Assembly (NCBI RefSeq): GCF_030818575.1
Contig: NZ_JAUTAL010000001.1
Coordinates: 248,001 to 312,000, forward strand
DNA from: Chryseobacterium camelliae
Lineage (GTDB): Bacteria; Bacteroidota; Bacteroidia; Flavobacteriales; Weeksellaceae
DNA length: 64,000 nt
Reading direction: 5' to 3'
The notes beneath the pieces were generated by a model. It worked only from the letters and a program-made list of their open reading frames with translations. It was not told the DNA's origin and made no database searches. Each line of letters begins with the position of its first letter. Positions within the stretch are counted from its first letter, which is position 1. Of the stretch, positions 1-8,812 are shown piece after piece. Position numbers and translations under genes: made by a program.

Positions 1-14
1 ATGTTAACTGTGTG

Positions 15-48
15 TTACCACCAATCCTGTTTACTCCGTCTAATTTTG
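15..48 (+). promoter_or_regulatory. Putative flavobacterial promoter of the TonB-dependent receptor gene
   Basis: A TAATTTTG at 41-48 matches the Bacteroidetes -7 consensus TAnnTTTG. A TTA at 15-17, 23 bases upstream, could serve as a -33 element in place of TTG. Transcription would start near base 55, about 20 bases before the ATG at 78. This rests on motif match only. Confidence 0.4.
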
Positions 49-77
49 CCATACAATTTTGAACCTAAAAATAAGTT

Positions 78-3000
78 ATGAAGAAAAGAATAATCTGTGC
101 TGTTGCGCTGCTTTCTTTCAGTCTTGCCTTTTCCCAGGAAACCAGCTCTAAAATCTTCGGAAGATTAAGAGGGACCGCTTCGGAAATGACGGTAAAAGTA
201 GTGCACATACCTACGAACAGTACTTTTGAAACCAAAAGTAACAGCAAAGGACAGTTCAGCCTTGATAACCTGCAGCCCGGAGGACCATATAAGATTGAGA
301 TCTCCGACGGTTCACAGGTTATTTATTCAAACAGCAACGTACAGCTTTCATTAGGAAATAATGATCTGCCGGTTGTAGAAGTTAACAACAAAGAAAAAAT
401 GATCGATGAGGTAAAACTTACCTCTAAGAAAAGTATTGCCAAATATGGTGTAGGCATCAGCCAGGCACAGATTTCAGGACTTCCTAATATTAACAGGGGG
501 ATTCAGGATGTAACTAAGCTTGTTCCGCAGAGTGCCAACAATTCATTCAACGGAACCAATTTCCGTTATAATAACGTAACCATTGACGGTTCAATCAATA
601 ATGATGCGATTGGATTCAGCCCATCATTAGGAGGTCAAACGGGAACTTCAGGAATGCCTGGAAGCAGTACCCGCTCCAATTCCATAAGTCTGGATGCGAT
701 CCAGGATGTTCAGGTCTATATCGCGCCGTATGATGTAAAATTAGGAAACTTTCTTGGCGGAAGTATTAATGCCGTAACGAGAAGCGGAAGCAACAATGTT
801 GAAGGATCGTTGTATGCTTACGGAAGAAATGCAGCTATAACCGGAAGAAACAGGGTTGGTGACAATTCAAAAATGCCGAATTCATTTGAAGATTTTATTT
901 ATGGAGGAAGGGTAGGCCTGCCGGTAATAAAAGATAAGCTTTTCCTGTTCACCAATATGGAATATACGAAAAGGACAGATCCTGTTTTCTATAATGCAAA
1001 CGACCCTAATGCATTGGTGAATGATGCTGTAGCCAGTCAGATTTCCAACTTCGTACGCAGCAAATACAACTTTGACCCGGGAACATATGATGCCTATTCC
1101 AATTTTTCAGAAAGCTCTAAACTTTTCAATAAACTGGACTGGAAGATCAATGACAAGCATACTTTATCCATTAAGAACAATACCGTATTCTCCCAGGCTT
1201 CCAATCTTGAACGTGACGGAGCTAATTTCAGGTTTTCAAGTATGGATTTTGTTCAGAAAAATATGGCTTCCTCCACAACGCTTGAGCTGAAAAGCCGTTT
1301 CAACGATAAATGGAACAATAATCTGGTACTGGGCTATTCCTCGATCCACGACTACAGGGATCCTACTTCCTCCAATGCGATGTTCCCGCAAGTGGAAATC
1401 GCCTATAACGGAGGGACAATCTTATTGGGTAATGATCGGGAAGCAACGGTATTCAATATGAAGCAGAAGACTTTCGAAATTACCGATAACCTTACTTACA
1501 AAGCAGGACATCATACATTCCTTGTAGGAACACACAATGAGTTATACAATATAGATTATGGTTTTGTTAACGCACTGAACGGGAGAATTTCCTATAAGAG
1601 CCTGAATGATTTCTTCAACTCCAATCCTGCAAGGATCAGAGGAACCTATTCTCTGAACGGAGAAGACCGGAATGCCCTCTTTAACAATCCTTATGCACAT
1701 TATCAGGTTAACCTCCTGTCGCTTTACTTTCAGGATGAGATCAATTGGGGAAGGGTGAGATTGACGCCCGGGGTAAGAGTAGATTATACTGACCTTCCAA
1801 ACAAACCTGTATTAAGTAGCTTGGTAAATAATTCGCCACAGGATCCTAATTACGGGACAACTTATACTTATACGCCATTAAGTCAGCTTACCAACAATTA
1901 TCTGAACAAGCCTACCTTATCACCAAGATTAGGATTTACCTATGACCTTACCGAAGACCGGTCTGTGGTACTGAGAGGAGGTTCAGGAATCTTCGTAGGC
2001 AGAATCCCATTTGCATGGCTCGGATATGCTTATTATAACGATGGAGTAGGATTCGGAAGTTATGATTATAATTCCCCGACAGCCGCTCAGCTGGCTGCAA
2101 ATGGCGATCCTCTCGTAAGTGCTAATTTCCCTAAATGGCAGAATTCTTCCAAAGTTCAGGTAGACCTTATTGATAATAATTTCAAAATGCCAAAAGTATG
2201 GCGAAGCTCTCTGGGAGTGGATTATACGGTTTCCGGATATAAACTTACTTTGGAAGGAATCTATACAAAAGTATTGTATGACCTTAAATTCCAGCAGGTG
2301 AACAAAAGAGACGTTGTATCGTATTACAGCTATGATACCAACCATGAGATGCCTATTTACAGCTCAAATATCAACAGCAATTTCTCCAATGCTTACATGT
2401 TGTCCAATACCAAAGAAGGATACCGGTATAACCTGACGGCACAGTTATCAAAATCATATAATTTCGGATTTAATTTCTTCGTCGCCTACACTTATGGTGA
2501 TGCCAAAGATATTACCAACGGAATCCGGAATTCCATGGAAAGTAACTGGCAGATGAACCAGTCGTTGACGCCTAATGATCCTAAATTGGCTACCTCTAAC
2601 TTTGCCATTAAAAACAGGGTAGTAGCGAATCTTGGATACGGACTCAATCTTTCCGAATCCAACAGGCTTTCTGCCAATGTATATTTCAATGCCCAGTCCG
2701 GAAACCCTTTTTCCTGGGGATTTGTGAACAGTACGATTGCCAATTCGGGACAGGCAGCCGGTCTGGCTTATATTTTCAAGGATGCGGCTGAAGCGGCTAA
2801 ATATATTGCTCCTATCAAAGATGCCTCAGGAAACATTCTTGTGACTACAGCACAGCAGGTTGCTGATTATGAAAACTTCATAAATGGTAATGAATACCTG
2901 AGCAGCAGAAGAGGGAAGTTCACGGAACGAAACGGGGATTTCACTCCGTGGAATATTCAGGCAGATTTCAGGATTATGGATGAGATCAGGCTGAGCCAAA

Positions 3001-3263
3001 AGAACAAAAGTAATTTGCAGATTTCCCTTAGTATCATCAACCTGACTAATCTGTTGAATAAAGATTGGGGGAAAGTATATTTTGTACCGAATACATTTAA
3101 CTCAACAGCGAGTGTAGGATTAACCAAAGTAGGTAATGTTGCTACGGGACAGCCGGGTGCCGGAGATCCAACCTATAACTTTAAAACACCTAACCTGCCT
3201 TACACGATCGATCAGTTCGCTTCGAGGTTCCAGGCACAGCTTGGGGTAAGATATAATTTTTAA
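78..3263 (+). CDS. TonB-dependent receptor, Oar-like, with carboxypeptidase-regulatory-like N-terminal domain
   Basis: This is a 1061-residue outer-membrane TonB-dependent transporter. Residues 1-20 form a Sec signal peptide (MKKR, hydrophobic core, then FSQ). Residues about 25-105 look like a carboxypeptidase-regulatory-like beta-sandwich, as in Oar and SusC-type proteins. A plug domain follows (about 110-235, with ISGLPNINRG near 132-141), then a long beta-barrel ending in GVRYNF, with the terminal aromatic residue typical of barrel proteins. It lacks a SusD partner, so it fits the Oar-like group better than a SusC glycan importer. The substrate cannot be read from sequence. It is a single gene with its own promoter-like motif upstream and a terminator downstream. 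Confidence 0.9.
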   Translation: MKKRIICAVALLSFSLAFSQETSSKIFGRLRGTASEMTVKVVHIPTNSTFETKSNSKGQFSLDNLQPGGPYKIEISDGSQVIYSNSNVQLSLGNNDLPVVEVNNKEKMIDEVKLTSKKSIAKYGVGISQAQISGLPNINRGIQDVTKLVPQSANNSFNGTNFRYNNVTIDGSINNDAIGFSPSLGGQTGTSGMPGSSTRSNSISLDAIQDVQVYIAPYDVKLGNFLGGSINAVTRSGSNNVEGSLYAYGRNAAITGRNRVGDNSKMPNSFEDFIYGGRVGLPVIKDKLFLFTNMEYTKRTDPVFYNANDPNALVNDAVASQISNFVRSKYNFDPGTYDAYSNFSESSKLFNKLDWKINDKHTLSIKNNTVFSQASNLERDGANFRFSSMDFVQKNMASSTTLELKSRFNDKWNNNLVLGYSSIHDYRDPTSSNAMFPQVEIAYNGGTILLGNDREATVFNMKQKTFEITDNLTYKAGHHTFLVGTHNELYNIDYGFVNALNGRISYKSLNDFFNSNPARIRGTYSLNGEDRNALFNNPYAHYQVNLLSLYFQDEINWGRVRLTPGVRVDYTDLPNKPVLSSLVNNSPQDPNYGTTYTYTPLSQLTNNYLNKPTLSPRLGFTYDLTEDRSVVLRGGSGIFVGRIPFAWLGYAYYNDGVGFGSYDYNSPTAAQLAANGDPLVSANFPKWQNSSKVQVDLIDNNFKMPKVWRSSLGVDYTVSGYKLTLEGIYTKVLYDLKFQQVNKRDVVSYYSYDTNHEMPIYSSNINSNFSNAYMLSNTKEGYRYNLTAQLSKSYNFGFNFFVAYTYGDAKDITNGIRNSMESNWQMNQSLTPNDPKLATSNFAIKNRVVANLGYGLNLSESNRLSANVYFNAQSGNPFSWGFVNSTIANSGQAAGLAYIFKDAAEAAKYIAPIKDASGNILVTTAQQVADYENFINGNEYLSSRRGKFTERNGDFTPWNIQADFRIMDEIRLSQKNKSNLQISLSIINLTNLLNKDWGKVYFVPNTFNSTASVGLTKVGNVATGQPGAGDPTYNFKTPNLPYTIDQFASRFQAQLGVRYNF

Positions 3264-3292
3264 TCATTTTTATTTACTTAAATTTTTTCACG

Positions 3293-3322
3293 AGGTTGCC
3301 ATTTTCTTTGGCAGCCTTTTTA
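3293..3322 (+). terminator. Rho-independent terminator after the TonB receptor gene
   Basis: AGGTTGCCA at 3293-3301 pairs with TGGCAGCCT at 3309-3317, with one G-T wobble and a 7-base loop. A run of T follows. Confidence 0.8.
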
Positions 3323-3441
3323 TTTGAATTTAAATTAACCTTACGCAAAACCCCTGATCAGAATGCATGTTCATAAATGAGTGTATACTGATATTTATTG
3401 AAGTTATCAACCTTCGCAGGTTTAACTCCTTGAATATAAAT

Positions 3442-3471
3442 AAAAAAACCAGGATTCTAGATCCTGGTTTT
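3442..3471 (-). terminator. Terminator of the nrdB-nrdA operon
   Basis: ACCAGGAT and ATCCTGGT flank a 5-base loop. On the minus strand the hairpin is followed by a run of seven T (seen as A at 3442-3448). It sits just past the nrdA stop codon. Confidence 0.8.
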
Positions 3472-3498
3472 CGATATAATCAATAATTATACATTTTA

Positions 3499-5157
3499 TT
3501 AGGCTTCGCAGCTGGAACAGCTGACAAAATTAACCATCAGTTCCTTGGATACGGAAGAGCTTCTTTGATAATACAGGGTTTTTACCCCTTTTTTCCACGC
3601 CTCAATATACAGGTAATTAACATCTTTCACCGGCATGGTTGAAGGAATCTGAAGGTTAAGGGATTGCGCCTGGTCAATATACTGCTGTCTCTGTGCAGCC
3701 TGAGAAATGATCTCCATAGGAGAAATTTCCTTGAATGTCTTGAAAACGGCTTTTTCTTCTTCAGAAAGTTCTTTCAGGTGCTGTACGGAACCATGGTTAA
3801 GCATTATAGTCCTCCAGGTCTCCTCATTATCCAGTCCTTTTTGCTCCAGCAATTTTGCCAGGTATTTATTCTTACGCATAAAGTTTCCTTTAGCAAGACC
3901 GGCTTTATAATAATTGGAAGCAAAAGGCTCGATTCCAGGAGAAGTCTGTCCTAAGATAGCCGAGCTTGAAGTGGTAGGAGCAATGGCCATGGTAGTGGTA
4001 TTTCTCAAGCCGTATCCTTTCAGCAATTCAGGTTCACCGTAAATATTCGCCAGTTCTCTTGAAGCCTGTTCTGCCTGTTCTTTAATATGCCTGAATGCTC
4101 TGGCATTGAACTGTGTTGCCTCAAAACTTTCAAAAGGAATCATGTTTTTCTGAAGGTAAGAGTGGTACCCCAATGCGCCAAGACCCAGCGCACGGTGGCG
4201 CAGCGCAAAGTTTCTGGCACCCTGAAGGTAATAATTGCCTTCTGTTTTATCTATGAACTCGGATAAAACGGCATCAAGGAAATAGATTGCAAGTTTTACT
4301 GCATCGGTATCTTTCCATTCATCATACAATTCTAAATTCATGGAAGATAAGCAGCAGATGAATGATTCTTCCCTTGTGGATGGCAGCATGATCTCTGAAC
4401 ACAGGTTACTGGCGTTTACCGGTAAGCCTAAATCTTTGTATACCTGAGGTTTGTTTCTGTTAACGTTGTCGGTAAAGAAAATATACGGAAGACCCTTTTG
4501 CTGACGGCTTTCTAAAACCCTTGCCCATACCTTACGTTTTTCCATATCCCCGTCTATCATATCCTGCATCCAGTAATCCGGAACACAGATACCGGTAAAT
4601 AGGTTCTGGATCGGGCTTCCGATATCTTTAATGGAAAGGAATTCTTCGATATCCCCATGGTCGATGTCAAGGTAAGCGGCAAATGCCCCTCTTCTTACCC
4701 CTCCCTGAGATACTACGTCCATTGCGGTATCGAACAGTTTCATAAAGGAAACGGCTCCTGAAGATTTTCCATTATCCGTTACGGCTGTACCCCGGTTACG
4801 TAATTCTCCGAAATATCCTGAAGTTCCACCTCCGATTTTAGTCTGCATGATAACCTCACCCATCTTATGGGTAATGCCTTCAATGCTGTCCGGGATATGA
4901 ACATTGAAACACGAAATAGGCAGCCCTCTCTGGGTTCCCATATTCGCCCATACCGGAGATGAGAAACTGATCCATCCTTTAGTGATCATTTCCTTGAACG
5001 CCGGCTGGAGTTCCGGTTTGTATAATCTTTTGGCTGCGGCAGTGGTAATTCTGTCGATAGCACCTTCCACTGTTTCACCTTTCAGGAGGTAGCCTCTGTT
5101 GAGCATTTGCTCAGACTCTTCATTAAGCCACCATATATGTGTGTTCTGTTCTTCCAT
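3499..5157 (-). CDS. nrdA: Ribonucleoside-diphosphate reductase large (alpha) subunit, class I, short form
   Basis: Reduces ribonucleoside diphosphates to deoxyribonucleotides, together with the NrdB encoded just upstream on the same strand. I take the ATG at 5157 (552 aa, MEEQNTHIWW); the frame extends to a TTG at 5175, adding six residues. Visible catalytic elements are a redox cysteine near 83 (PISC), the thiyl cysteine in NLCSE near 253 with its Asn and Glu, CCLSSMNL near 268 with the partner redox cysteine, the radical-transfer tyrosine pair in LYYQ near 529, and the C-terminal CSSC that is re-reduced by thioredoxin. Escherichia coli NrdA has about 760 residues; here the N-terminal ATP-cone that senses dATP is missing. 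About 230 bases separate it from nrdB. Confidence 0.95.
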   Translation of the reverse strand: MEEQNTHIWWLNEESEQMLNRGYLLKGETVEGAIDRITTAAAKRLYKPELQPAFKEMITKGWISFSSPVWANMGTQRGLPISCFNVHIPDSIEGITHKMGEVIMQTKIGGGTSGYFGELRNRGTAVTDNGKSSGAVSFMKLFDTAMDVVSQGGVRRGAFAAYLDIDHGDIEEFLSIKDIGSPIQNLFTGICVPDYWMQDMIDGDMEKRKVWARVLESRQQKGLPYIFFTDNVNRNKPQVYKDLGLPVNASNLCSEIMLPSTREESFICCLSSMNLELYDEWKDTDAVKLAIYFLDAVLSEFIDKTEGNYYLQGARNFALRHRALGLGALGYHSYLQKNMIPFESFEATQFNARAFRHIKEQAEQASRELANIYGEPELLKGYGLRNTTTMAIAPTTSSSAILGQTSPGIEPFASNYYKAGLAKGNFMRKNKYLAKLLEQKGLDNEETWRTIMLNHGSVQHLKELSEEEKAVFKTFKEISPMEIISQAAQRQQYIDQAQSLNLQIPSTMPVKDVNYLYIEAWKKGVKTLYYQRSSSVSKELMVNFVSCSSCEA

Positions 5158-5390
5158 AGCTGTTATATTTTCCAATTCCCGAATATGTTTAATACTCAGG
5201 AATTGTTATTATGTATATTATAGTAATTTCGAATTTCTTTTTCAGAATGCCCCATTAGACCTCCGTAAACTGAATCCTCAGATAATTTGTTGTCGGCCAC
5301 GTAAAAAATAATACATGAAACCGAAAGCTGATTTTTCAGGCTGCTTTGACGCTCGCTTCGCTCGCGCCTTTTTTCCGCCAGATTTTGTCC

Positions 5391-6365
5391 TTAAAAAAGA
5401 TCGTTCGCTGTGATACTCTTATCGTGCTTGGTATAGTCCACCGGTCTTTTGGCAAAGAAATCATCCATAGAGTTGGCGAAAACCTCTTCCTCGAACCATA
5501 CCATCGGACGGTACTGTTCAGGGGAAATATTATAGCGTGGTGCCATATTGATTTTCTTTAAACTGTCATCAACGCGGTATTTCATAAAGTTCAGGAGATC
5601 TTCTCTGGAGAATACGCTGAGTTCACCCAATTCGAAGATCCAGTCCAGGATTTCACCTTCCAGTTCTACGGACTGATCTACCAGGGTATAAATATCTTCG
5701 ATATCAGAATCAGTTAATAGTTCCGGCTGTTCTTCACGGATTTTGTTGATGAGGTAGATCCCTGCGTTGGCGTGAATCTGTTCATCTATAGAAGTCCATG
5801 CGATAATATTCGAAACGTTCTTCATATACCCTTTGAAACGGGTAAATGAAAGGATGATGGCAAACTGGGAGAAAAGTGATACATTTTCGATCAGGATGCT
5901 GAATAATAAAAGCGATGAAACATACTCTTTAGGGGTAGCGGAATTCGCATGTTTTAAAACATTGGAAAGGAAATCGATCCTCTTTTTTACCGCAGGGATT
6001 TCAATGACGTTTTGGAATTCTTCGTTATAACCCAATACTTCCAGAAGGCGCGAATAGGCTTCCGAATGACGGAATTCGCATTCTGCAAATGTTGCTCCCA
6101 GGCCATTGAATTCAGGCTTTGGAAGATGGTTGTACAGGTTGCCCCAGAAGGTTTTTACGGATACTTCAATCTGAGCAATCGCCAGAAGCGCGTTTTTTAC
6201 AGCATGTTTTTCATGAGGTTCCAGCTGTGAATGAAAATCCTGAACATCTGCCGTGAAGTCCACTTCCGAATGCACCCAGAAGGATTTATTGATGGCCTCC
6301 ACAAACTGAAGCACTTCAGGGTATTCAAATGGTTTATAACTTACTCTTTTATCAAAAACTCCCAT
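5391..6365 (-). CDS. nrdB: Ribonucleoside-diphosphate reductase small (beta) subunit
   Basis: Radical-generating subunit of class I ribonucleotide reductase, 324 aa. The metal ligands can be placed by family pattern: Glu67, then ECEFRH giving Glu97 and His100, Glu160, and DEQIH giving Glu195 and His198. Tyr104 lies four residues after His100, where the radical tyrosine sits in NrdB (Tyr122 in E. coli), so a tyrosyl-radical enzyme is likely. The C-terminal tail ending ANDLF should be the peptide that docks on NrdA. No N-terminal ATP-cone extension is present, although some Bacteroidetes NrdB proteins carry one. First gene of the nrdB-nrdA pair. Confidence 0.95.
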   Translation of the reverse strand: MGVFDKRVSYKPFEYPEVLQFVEAINKSFWVHSEVDFTADVQDFHSQLEPHEKHAVKNALLAIAQIEVSVKTFWGNLYNHLPKPEFNGLGATFAECEFRHSEAYSRLLEVLGYNEEFQNVIEIPAVKKRIDFLSNVLKHANSATPKEYVSSLLLFSILIENVSLFSQFAIILSFTRFKGYMKNVSNIIAWTSIDEQIHANAGIYLINKIREEQPELLTDSDIEDIYTLVDQSVELEGEILDWIFELGELSVFSREDLLNFMKYRVDDSLKKINMAPRYNISPEQYRPMVWFEEEVFANSMDDFFAKRPVDYTKHDKSITANDLF

Positions 6366-6786
6366 ACTTAACGTCTTTAAAATTTATAATCACGACACCC
6401 CGGATTATGCTGAACATATTCAACTGGCTGGTTAGCCATTGCTTGCAGAAATGAATTGTCTTTTCTGGTCCTGCTTTATCCTTAAGTGTCTATAACCACA
6501 AAGTTCTAAAAAAAGAACTGATTTTAAAAGGGGCAAATACTAATTCATTGAGTTTTAACCGTAAAAGTTTTCCACATTTGCCTGAAACTTCCTTCCCTAT
6601 TGGTTTTTGGAGGAGTTGCAGTATAAAAATATATTAAATAGTAGAATTTTAATTAAACACATTTTTTTAACTTATTGTAAATCAGGTGTTAATTTATTAA
6701 ACAAGGATTTATTGCAATAAAAACGTGTTCTTGTAACAAATCCAGGGTTGCTTCTACTTATTAAGCATAATAAGATACACCACTTC
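6366..6786. other. Divergent intergenic region between nrdB and the MacAB-like operon
   Basis: About 420 bases without a convincing gene. It must hold the divergent promoters for nrdBA (minus) and the exporter operon (plus). I find no clean TAnnTTTG on either strand. TTTATTGCAATAAA at 6708-6721 is a perfect 14-base palindrome about 65 bases before the exporter ATG and could be an operator. No recognisable NrdR box was seen. Confidence 0.5.
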
Positions 6787-7476
6787 ATGCTAGTAATCGA
6801 AGATTTACATAAATCATACGACACCGGAAAGAGCAAGCTCCATGTGCTAAAAGGAATCAATCTCTCGATTTCCGAAGGTGAGTTTGTTTCCATTATGGGG
6901 AGCTCCGGATCCGGGAAGTCTACACTTCTGAATATCATCGGTATTCTGGATGAAAAGGATTCAGGGATTTATGAACTGGACAATGTCCCGATTGAGCATT
7001 TATCTGAAGTTAAAGCTGCCGAATACAGAAGCCGGTTTCTAGGTTTTATTTTCCAGTCTTTCAACCTGATTGGTTATAAGACCGCTTTGGATAATGTTGC
7101 CCTTCCGCTGTATTATCAGAATGTTCCCCGGAAAGAACGGAATCAGAAAGCAATGGAATACCTTGAAAAAGTAGGTCTTGCACAATGGGCTAATCACCTG
7201 CCCAATGAGCTTTCGGGTGGACAAAAACAAAGGGTGGCCATTGCCCGCGCCCTGATCACGGATCCTAAGGTAGTACTTGCAGATGAGCCAACCGGAGCAT
7301 TGGATTCCAAAACTACCCACGATATTATGAAGCTTCTTCAGGACATCAATAATGAAGGTAAAACCATCATTGTGGTAACCCACGAACCCGATGTTGCGGC
7401 ACAAACCAAACGCAATGTCGTTTTAAAAGATGGTATTATAGAAAGTGATGAATTTATTGTACAACACGTATTGTAA
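6787..7476 (+). CDS. ABC transporter ATP-binding protein, MacB/LolD type
   Basis: Nucleotide-binding subunit of an ABC exporter or mechanotransmission-type transporter, 229 aa from the ATG at 6787. A TTG at 6748 would add 13 unconserved residues; the family starts at about [11 protein letters not shown]. Walker A GSSGSGKS is at 38-45, the Q-loop glutamine at 90, the signature LSGGQ at 142-146 and Walker B VVLADEP at 162-168. It is followed by two FtsX-like permeases and a HlyD/MacA-like adaptor, which points to a tripartite MacAB-type efflux or export system. The substrate is unknown, and no TolC-like gene is in the window. Confidence 0.92.
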   Translation: MLVIEDLHKSYDTGKSKLHVLKGINLSISEGEFVSIMGSSGSGKSTLLNIIGILDEKDSGIYELDNVPIEHLSEVKAAEYRSRFLGFIFQSFNLIGYKTALDNVALPLYYQNVPRKERNQKAMEYLEKVGLAQWANHLPNELSGGQKQRVAIARALITDPKVVLADEPTGALDSKTTHDIMKLLQDINNEGKTIIVVTHEPDVAAQTKRNVVLKDGIIESDEFIVQHVL

Positions 7477-7557
7477 CCAGCTTTAAAATTTGAAACATGA
7501 AACAGTTGAAATTTAATCTTCAATCTTTCAATTTTTCAATATTAAATTATAAATAAC

Positions 7558-8787
7558 ATGTTTGACCTAGATCGTTGGCAGGAGATATTCAGTTCTATCC
7601 GGAGTAATGTATTGCGGACGGTGCTTTCGGGCTTTACCGTGGCATTGGGACTGTTTATTTTCATTGTGCTTTTCGGCATCGGAACGGGGCTTCAGAATGC
7701 ATTTACCCAGGGATTTACACGAGATGCCCAGAACCTGATCTCCTTCTTTACCGGAAAAACTACGGTCGCTTATAACGGACTTCAGTCGGACAGGACAGTA
7801 ACCATGAATAATGATGATTACGATTTCCTGGTAAATACCGATAAGAAAAAGGTCGGCTATTCAACGCCAAGGTATACCTCCAGCCTCATGGTAAAATACG
7901 GAAAGGAAAGCGGCACCTATCAGGTGAACGGTGCCGATCCGCAGGAACAGTTGATTGAGAACAGGAAAATCCTGGAAGGGCGTTATTTATCACCGCTGGA
8001 TATAGACCGCAAACAGAATGTGGCTGTCATTGGGCGGATGGTGCAGCGTGACCTCATTAAAAACGGAAGCCCGGTAGGAAAAGAACTCAATATCAACGGA
8101 ACGATGTTCAGGGTAGTGGGTGTGTTTTCTGATGATGGCGGAGACTGGGACGAAAGGCATATCACAGTGCCCATTACGACCCTGCAGCAGATGAAAAAAG
8201 GTTCTGATACAGTAAACACCGTGTATATTGCGTATGACGAACATCTCACTCCTGAACAGGCCATCAAATATGGTGATGAACTGAAAGAACGCCTGAAATC
8301 AAGGAAAAATGTTGCTCCTGATGATGAAAACGGGGTGCGGATTTGGAACAATGCCAAGAACATGAATGATACTTTTACCTTTATGGCGGTGCTGACTGCA
8401 ATTGTAGGATTTATAGGCATGGGTACGCTGCTGGCCGGGATCATTGGGATCAGCAATATCATGGTGTATATTGTAAAGGAGAGAACTAAGGAAATCGGAG
8501 TAAGAAAAGCCATCGGAGCCAAGCCTCGGAGCATTGTGGCCCTGATTGTACAGGAAAGTGTCGTGATTACGGTTGTTTCCGGAATTGTTGGGGTGGCGCT
8601 CGGTGTTCTGGCTCTGAAACTGATCGGGAACAGCCTGGAAGAATATTTTATCAGGGAACCGGCAGTGGGCTGGGGAACCATCCTGATGGCCTTTATTGCT
8701 TTGATTTTTTCCGGGCTCATTGCAGGATTTGTACCGGCATACAGAGCATCTAGGATCAAACCGATAGAAGCATTAAGAACAGAATAA
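7558..8787 (+). CDS. ABC transporter permease, MacB/FtsX type (first copy)
   Basis: 409-residue inner-membrane permease. A membrane segment at about 20-44 is followed by a large periplasmic MacB_PCD domain (to about 270) and a C-terminal FtsX domain with three membrane segments. VKERTKEIGVRKAIGAKP is the conserved coupling segment before the second helix, and the protein ends RIKPIEALRTE, a family hallmark. Unlike E. coli MacB, the ATPase is a separate polypeptide. The next gene encodes a similar but divergent permease, so the pair probably forms a heterodimer. The gap from the ATPase gene is about 80 bases. Confidence 0.9.
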   Translation: MFDLDRWQEIFSSIRSNVLRTVLSGFTVALGLFIFIVLFGIGTGLQNAFTQGFTRDAQNLISFFTGKTTVAYNGLQSDRTVTMNNDDYDFLVNTDKKKVGYSTPRYTSSLMVKYGKESGTYQVNGADPQEQLIENRKILEGRYLSPLDIDRKQNVAVIGRMVQRDLIKNGSPVGKELNINGTMFRVVGVFSDDGGDWDERHITVPITTLQQMKKGSDTVNTVYIAYDEHLTPEQAIKYGDELKERLKSRKNVAPDDENGVRIWNNAKNMNDTFTFMAVLTAIVGFIGMGTLLAGIIGISNIMVYIVKERTKEIGVRKAIGAKPRSIVALIVQESVVITVVSGIVGVALGVLALKLIGNSLEEYFIREPAVGWGTILMAFIALIFSGLIAGFVPAYRASRIKPIEALRTE

Positions 8788-8812
8788 AAATAATAACTCA
8801 TACGTCACTACT

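Noticed and set aside
5351..5368. GC-rich GCTCGCTTCGCTCGCGCC between nrdB and nrdA, as terminator or regulatory hairpin
   Set aside because: It is a short direct repeat (GCTCGC twice), not an inverted repeat, so it forms no stable stem. Left as an unexplained GC-rich patch.
7983..8801. Long minus-strand open frame (272 aa) opposite the first permease
   Set aside because: It lies wholly across a well-supported MacB/FtsX permease gene, has Pro/Ser/Arg-rich composition typical of an antisense shadow, and shows no domain.
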